35,091 bases of DNA from an uncultured Caulobacterales bacterium (GTDB taxonomy: Bacteria > Pseudomonadota > Alphaproteobacteria > Caulobacterales > Caulobacteraceae): contig CAINOV010000139.1 in the NCBI GenBank assembly GCA_903851655.1, forward strand, positions 1-35,091, in the 5' to 3' direction. The notes beneath the pieces were generated by a model that saw nothing but the letters and a program-made list of their open reading frames with translations, was not told where the DNA came from and searched no databases. Below, piece after piece: positions 32,837 through 35,091 of this stretch. Positions within the stretch are counted from its first letter, which is position 1. Each line of letters opens with the position of its first letter. The translations under genes were made by a program, and so were the position numbers.

Positions 32837-35091
32837 ATGCAGTTCCAGCGGCTGCGCATAACGGGCTTCAAGTCCTTCGTCGATCCCATCGAGTTCCGGA
32901 TCGAACCCGGCCTCACGGGGGTGGTCGGACCGAACGGCTGCGGCAAGTCCAACCTGCTGGAAAGCCTGCGCTGGGTGATGGGCGCGACCTCGGCCAAGGC
33001 CATGCGCGCCGAGGGCATGGACGACGTGATCTTCGCCGGATCCCAGGGCCGCGCATCGCGCAACCACGCCGAGGTGCTGCTGCAGATCGACAACGCCAGC
33101 CGCAAGGCCCCGGCCCAGTTCAACCACCATCCGGTGCTGGAGGTGGTGCGCCGCATCGATCGCGGCGCCGGCTCCACCTACCGGGTCAACGGAGTGGAGA
33201 CCCGGGCGCGGGACGTGCAGCTGCTGTTCGCCGACGCCTCAACCGGGGCCAACTCCCCGTCCCTGGTCCGCCAGGGCCAGATCTCCGAGCTGATCGGGGC
33301 CAAGCCGTCCAACCGCCGGCGGATCCTGGAAGAGGCCGCCGGCGTCTCCGGCCTGCACAGCCGCCGGCACGAGGCGGAGCTGCGCCTGCGCGCCGCCGAG
33401 GCCAATCTCGAGCGGCTGGAGGACGTCACCCGGGAGCTCGACCAGACCCTTGGCCGTCTGAAGCGGGAGGCGCGTCAGGCGGAGAAGTTCAAGCGCCTCT
33501 CGGCGGAGATCCGCGCCCTGCAGGCCGCCGCCCTCATCTCCCGCTGGGAGGAGGCTCGCGCCGGTCTCGTGGCCGCCCGCCAGGCCCTGACGGAGGCCGA
33601 GGCGGTGCTGGGCGAGGCCAGCGCGACCACCGCCCGGGCGGAGACCACGGCCCTGACCGCCGCCGAGGCCCTGAAGCCCCTGCGGGAGGAAGAGCAGATC
33701 GCCGCGGCCGTGCTCCAGCGCCTGACCATCGAGCGGGATCGCGTGGACCGGGAAGAGGCCCAGGCCCAGGCGGAAGTGGCCCGGATCAATGGCGAGATCG
33801 CCCGGATCGACGCCGACCGGACCCGGGAGCAGCAACTGATCGAGGACGCCGCCGGGTCGGCGGAGCGCCTCGCCCGGGAACTCGCCGATGTGGAGCGCCT
33901 GCTGGCGGACGCGCCGGAACGCATCCCGGCTCTGGAGGTCGCCCTCGCCGCCGCCGAAGCCGCCCGCGCCGCCGCCGACGCGGAGGTCGAGCGGCTGGCC
34001 TCGGAGGCGGCCGCCGACCAGGCCCGCCGTCGCGCCGCCCAGCTGCGGATCGAGGAGGCGGACCGCGCGCTTCGCTCGGGCCAGGCCCGCGCCGAGGAGG
34101 CCCAAGGTCGCGTGGCGCGGAACGAACGGGCGCTGGAGCAGGCGAAGACCGACCGAGCCGCCCTGGGGGACGCCCTGCCTCCGGACGCCGCCCAGGCCGC
34201 CGCCCGGCTGGCCGAGGCCGACGCCGCCCTGGCCGCCGCCCGCGCGGCCCTGGAAACCGCCGAGGCGGTGCGGGCCGACGCCCAGATGGCCGAGAGCGAC
34301 GCCCGCGACGAGGCCCGCCAGGCCGAGGATCAGCTGCGTCGCCTCAGGACCGAAGCCCAGGCCCTGGCGGCCGTGGCCCGCAGTCCGTCGAAGGGCGGCT
34401 ATCGTCCGGCCCTGGAGGATGTGAAGCCCTCCCGCGGCTACGAGATCGCGCTGGCCGCGGCGCTCGGGGATGATCTCGAGGCGCCGCTGGATCCGGCGGC
34501 CCCCGCCCACTGGGGCGGCGCCGCCCCGCGCGACGCCGACTGGCCGCCGGGCGCGCAGCCCCTCGCCCCCCTGGTGGAGGCGCCCCCGGCGCTCGCGGCG
34601 CGACTGTCCCTGACCGGTCTGTGCGCGCAATCCGACGGCGACCGGCTGGCCCGGCTGCTGGGACCCGGCATGCGACTGGTGTCGACGGAGGGGGACCTGT
34701 GGCGCTGGGACGGCTTCGTGGCCCGGGCCGCCGCCGAGAAGCCCGCCGCCCGGCGGCTCGCGCAGAAGGCCCGCCTGGACGATCTGACCGCCCAGATCGA
34801 GAGCCTGGGTCCGGTGGCGGCGGCCGCCTCCGCCGCCCATCAACGGGCGCAGGAGGCCGTACGGACCGCCGACGCCGCCGTGCGCGCCGCCCGGGGGGAG
34901 CCCGCCCGCTTCGAACGCGCCGTCGCCGAGGCGCGGGAGGCGGTGGAGCGCTTCGCCCGCGACGCCGCCCGGCGGGAGGCGCGGGCCCAGTCCCTGGACG
35001 AGACCATCGCCCGGTTCGCGGCGGAAGCCGACGCCGCCCGTGACGCCGCCGCCGCGGCGGGGGCCGAGGCGGACGCCCTCGAGGAGATCGG
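32837..35091 (+). CDS. smc: Chromosome segregation protein SMC (5' two thirds; runs off right edge)
   Basis: No stop occurs before the window ends, so it is missing from the ORF track as a whole; 751 residues are visible. [17 protein letters not shown] is the SMC start, the Walker A is GPNGCGKSN (31-39), and [29 protein letters not shown] is the conserved R-loop/Q-loop region. A long coiled coil rich in Ala/Glu/Arg follows (about 165-510), then a globular segment ([33 protein letters not shown]) in the hinge position, Pro/Ala-rich, and the start of the return coil near residue 635. The hinge looks shorter and more Pro-rich than in Bacillus SMC, as I recall for Caulobacter. SMC condenses and aligns chromosome arms. 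The C-terminal ATPase half (ABC signature, Walker B) lies outside. Confidence 0.95.
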   Translation, partial: MQFQRLRITGFKSFVDPIEFRIEPGLTGVVGPNGCGKSNLLESLRWVMGATSAKAMRAEGMDDVIFAGSQGRASRNHAEVLLQIDNASRKAPAQFNHHPVLEVVRRIDRGAGSTYRVNGVETRARDVQLLFADASTGANSPSLVRQGQISELIGAKPSNRRRILEEAAGVSGLHSRRHEAELRLRAAEANLERLEDVTRELDQTLGRLKREARQAEKFKRLSAEIRALQAAALISRWEEARAGLVAARQALTEAEAVLGEASATTARAETTALTAAEALKPLREEEQIAAAVLQRLTIERDRVDREEAQAQAEVARINGEIARIDADRTREQQLIEDAAGSAERLARELADVERLLADAPERIPALEVALAAAEAARAAADAEVERLASEAAADQARRRAAQLRIEEADRALRSGQARAEEAQGRVARNERALEQAKTDRAALGDALPPDAAQAAARLAEADAALAAARAALETAEAVRADAQMAESDARDEARQAEDQLRRLRTEAQALAAVARSPSKGGYRPALEDVKPSRGYEIALAAALGDDLEAPLDPAAPAHWGGAAPRDADWPPGAQPLAPLVEAPPALAARLSLTGLCAQSDGDRLARLLGPGMRLVSTEGDLWRWDGFVARAAAEKPAARRLAQKARLDDLTAQIESLGPVAAAASAAHQRAQEAVRTADAAVRAARGEPARFERAVAEAREAVERFARDAARREARAQSLDETIARFAAEADAARDAAAAAGAEADALEEI

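Overview
The window looks like chromosomal core sequence from a high-GC member of the Caulobacteraceae (Caulobacter/Phenylobacterium-like). The evidence is a full-length CcrM (GANTC) methyltransferase, GANTC pairs in its own promoter, a GTTC-N7-GTTC type LexA box, Caulobacter-style promoter elements, and very strong GC bias at third codon positions. The genus call is inference from these traits and from recalled protein similarity; no database was searched.

Layout. (1) 1-4.8 kb: a cut-off Met/His-rich exported protein and a feruloyl-CoA synthase-type ligase (minus), a divergent EstB/class-C-like serine hydrolase (plus), then an arginase/agmatinase-family ureohydrolase and a small conserved hypothetical (minus). 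(2) 4.8-11.3 kb, minus strand: fabD-fabG-acpP / fabF-mltG-yicC-gmk. This couples type II fatty-acid synthesis to a peptidoglycan transglycosylase, a YicC-family RNase and guanylate kinase. A hairpin-plus-T-run separates acpP from fabF. (3) 11.4-16.3 kb, plus strand: exported peroxiredoxin, a SulP transporter without a STAS domain, the rpsF-rpsR-rplI ribosomal operon with a structured leader and a clear terminator, and an exported M28 metallopeptidase. (4) 16.3-25.3 kb, minus strand: the front half of the division/cell-wall (dcw) cluster, mraZ-rsmH-ftsL-ftsI-murE-murF-mraY-murD, mostly with overlapping stop/start codons. It stops after murD, against the convergent peptidase; ftsW, murG and murC do not follow. 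(5) 25.3-25.6 kb: a dense control region upstream of mraZ. (6) 25.6-28.3 kb, minus strand: a two-gene unit encoding a PLP-dependent amino-acid decarboxylase and an unusual RimK-like ATP-grasp protein. (7) 28.4-35.1 kb: ccrM, a NodB-type deacetylase, mutY (minus), a DciA/DUF721 protein, a DsbA-like thiol protein, and the first two thirds of smc, which runs off the right edge.

Most genes are ordinary housekeeping. The signals most worth a second look are the mraZ upstream region and the decarboxylase/ATP-grasp pair. The mraZ region has three TGGG repeats at 10-bp period lying on a Caulobacter-type promoter, an exact LexA/SOS box, two strong inverted repeats, and a second TGGGA repeat array further upstream. 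The decarboxylase/ATP-grasp pair is divergent from ccrM and might make an amide or peptide of a decarboxylated amino acid. Smaller points are the 13-bp triple repeat between the feruloyl-CoA synthase and the hydrolase, the broken dcw cluster, the STAS-less SulP protein, and the ureohydrolase that resembles plant arginases.
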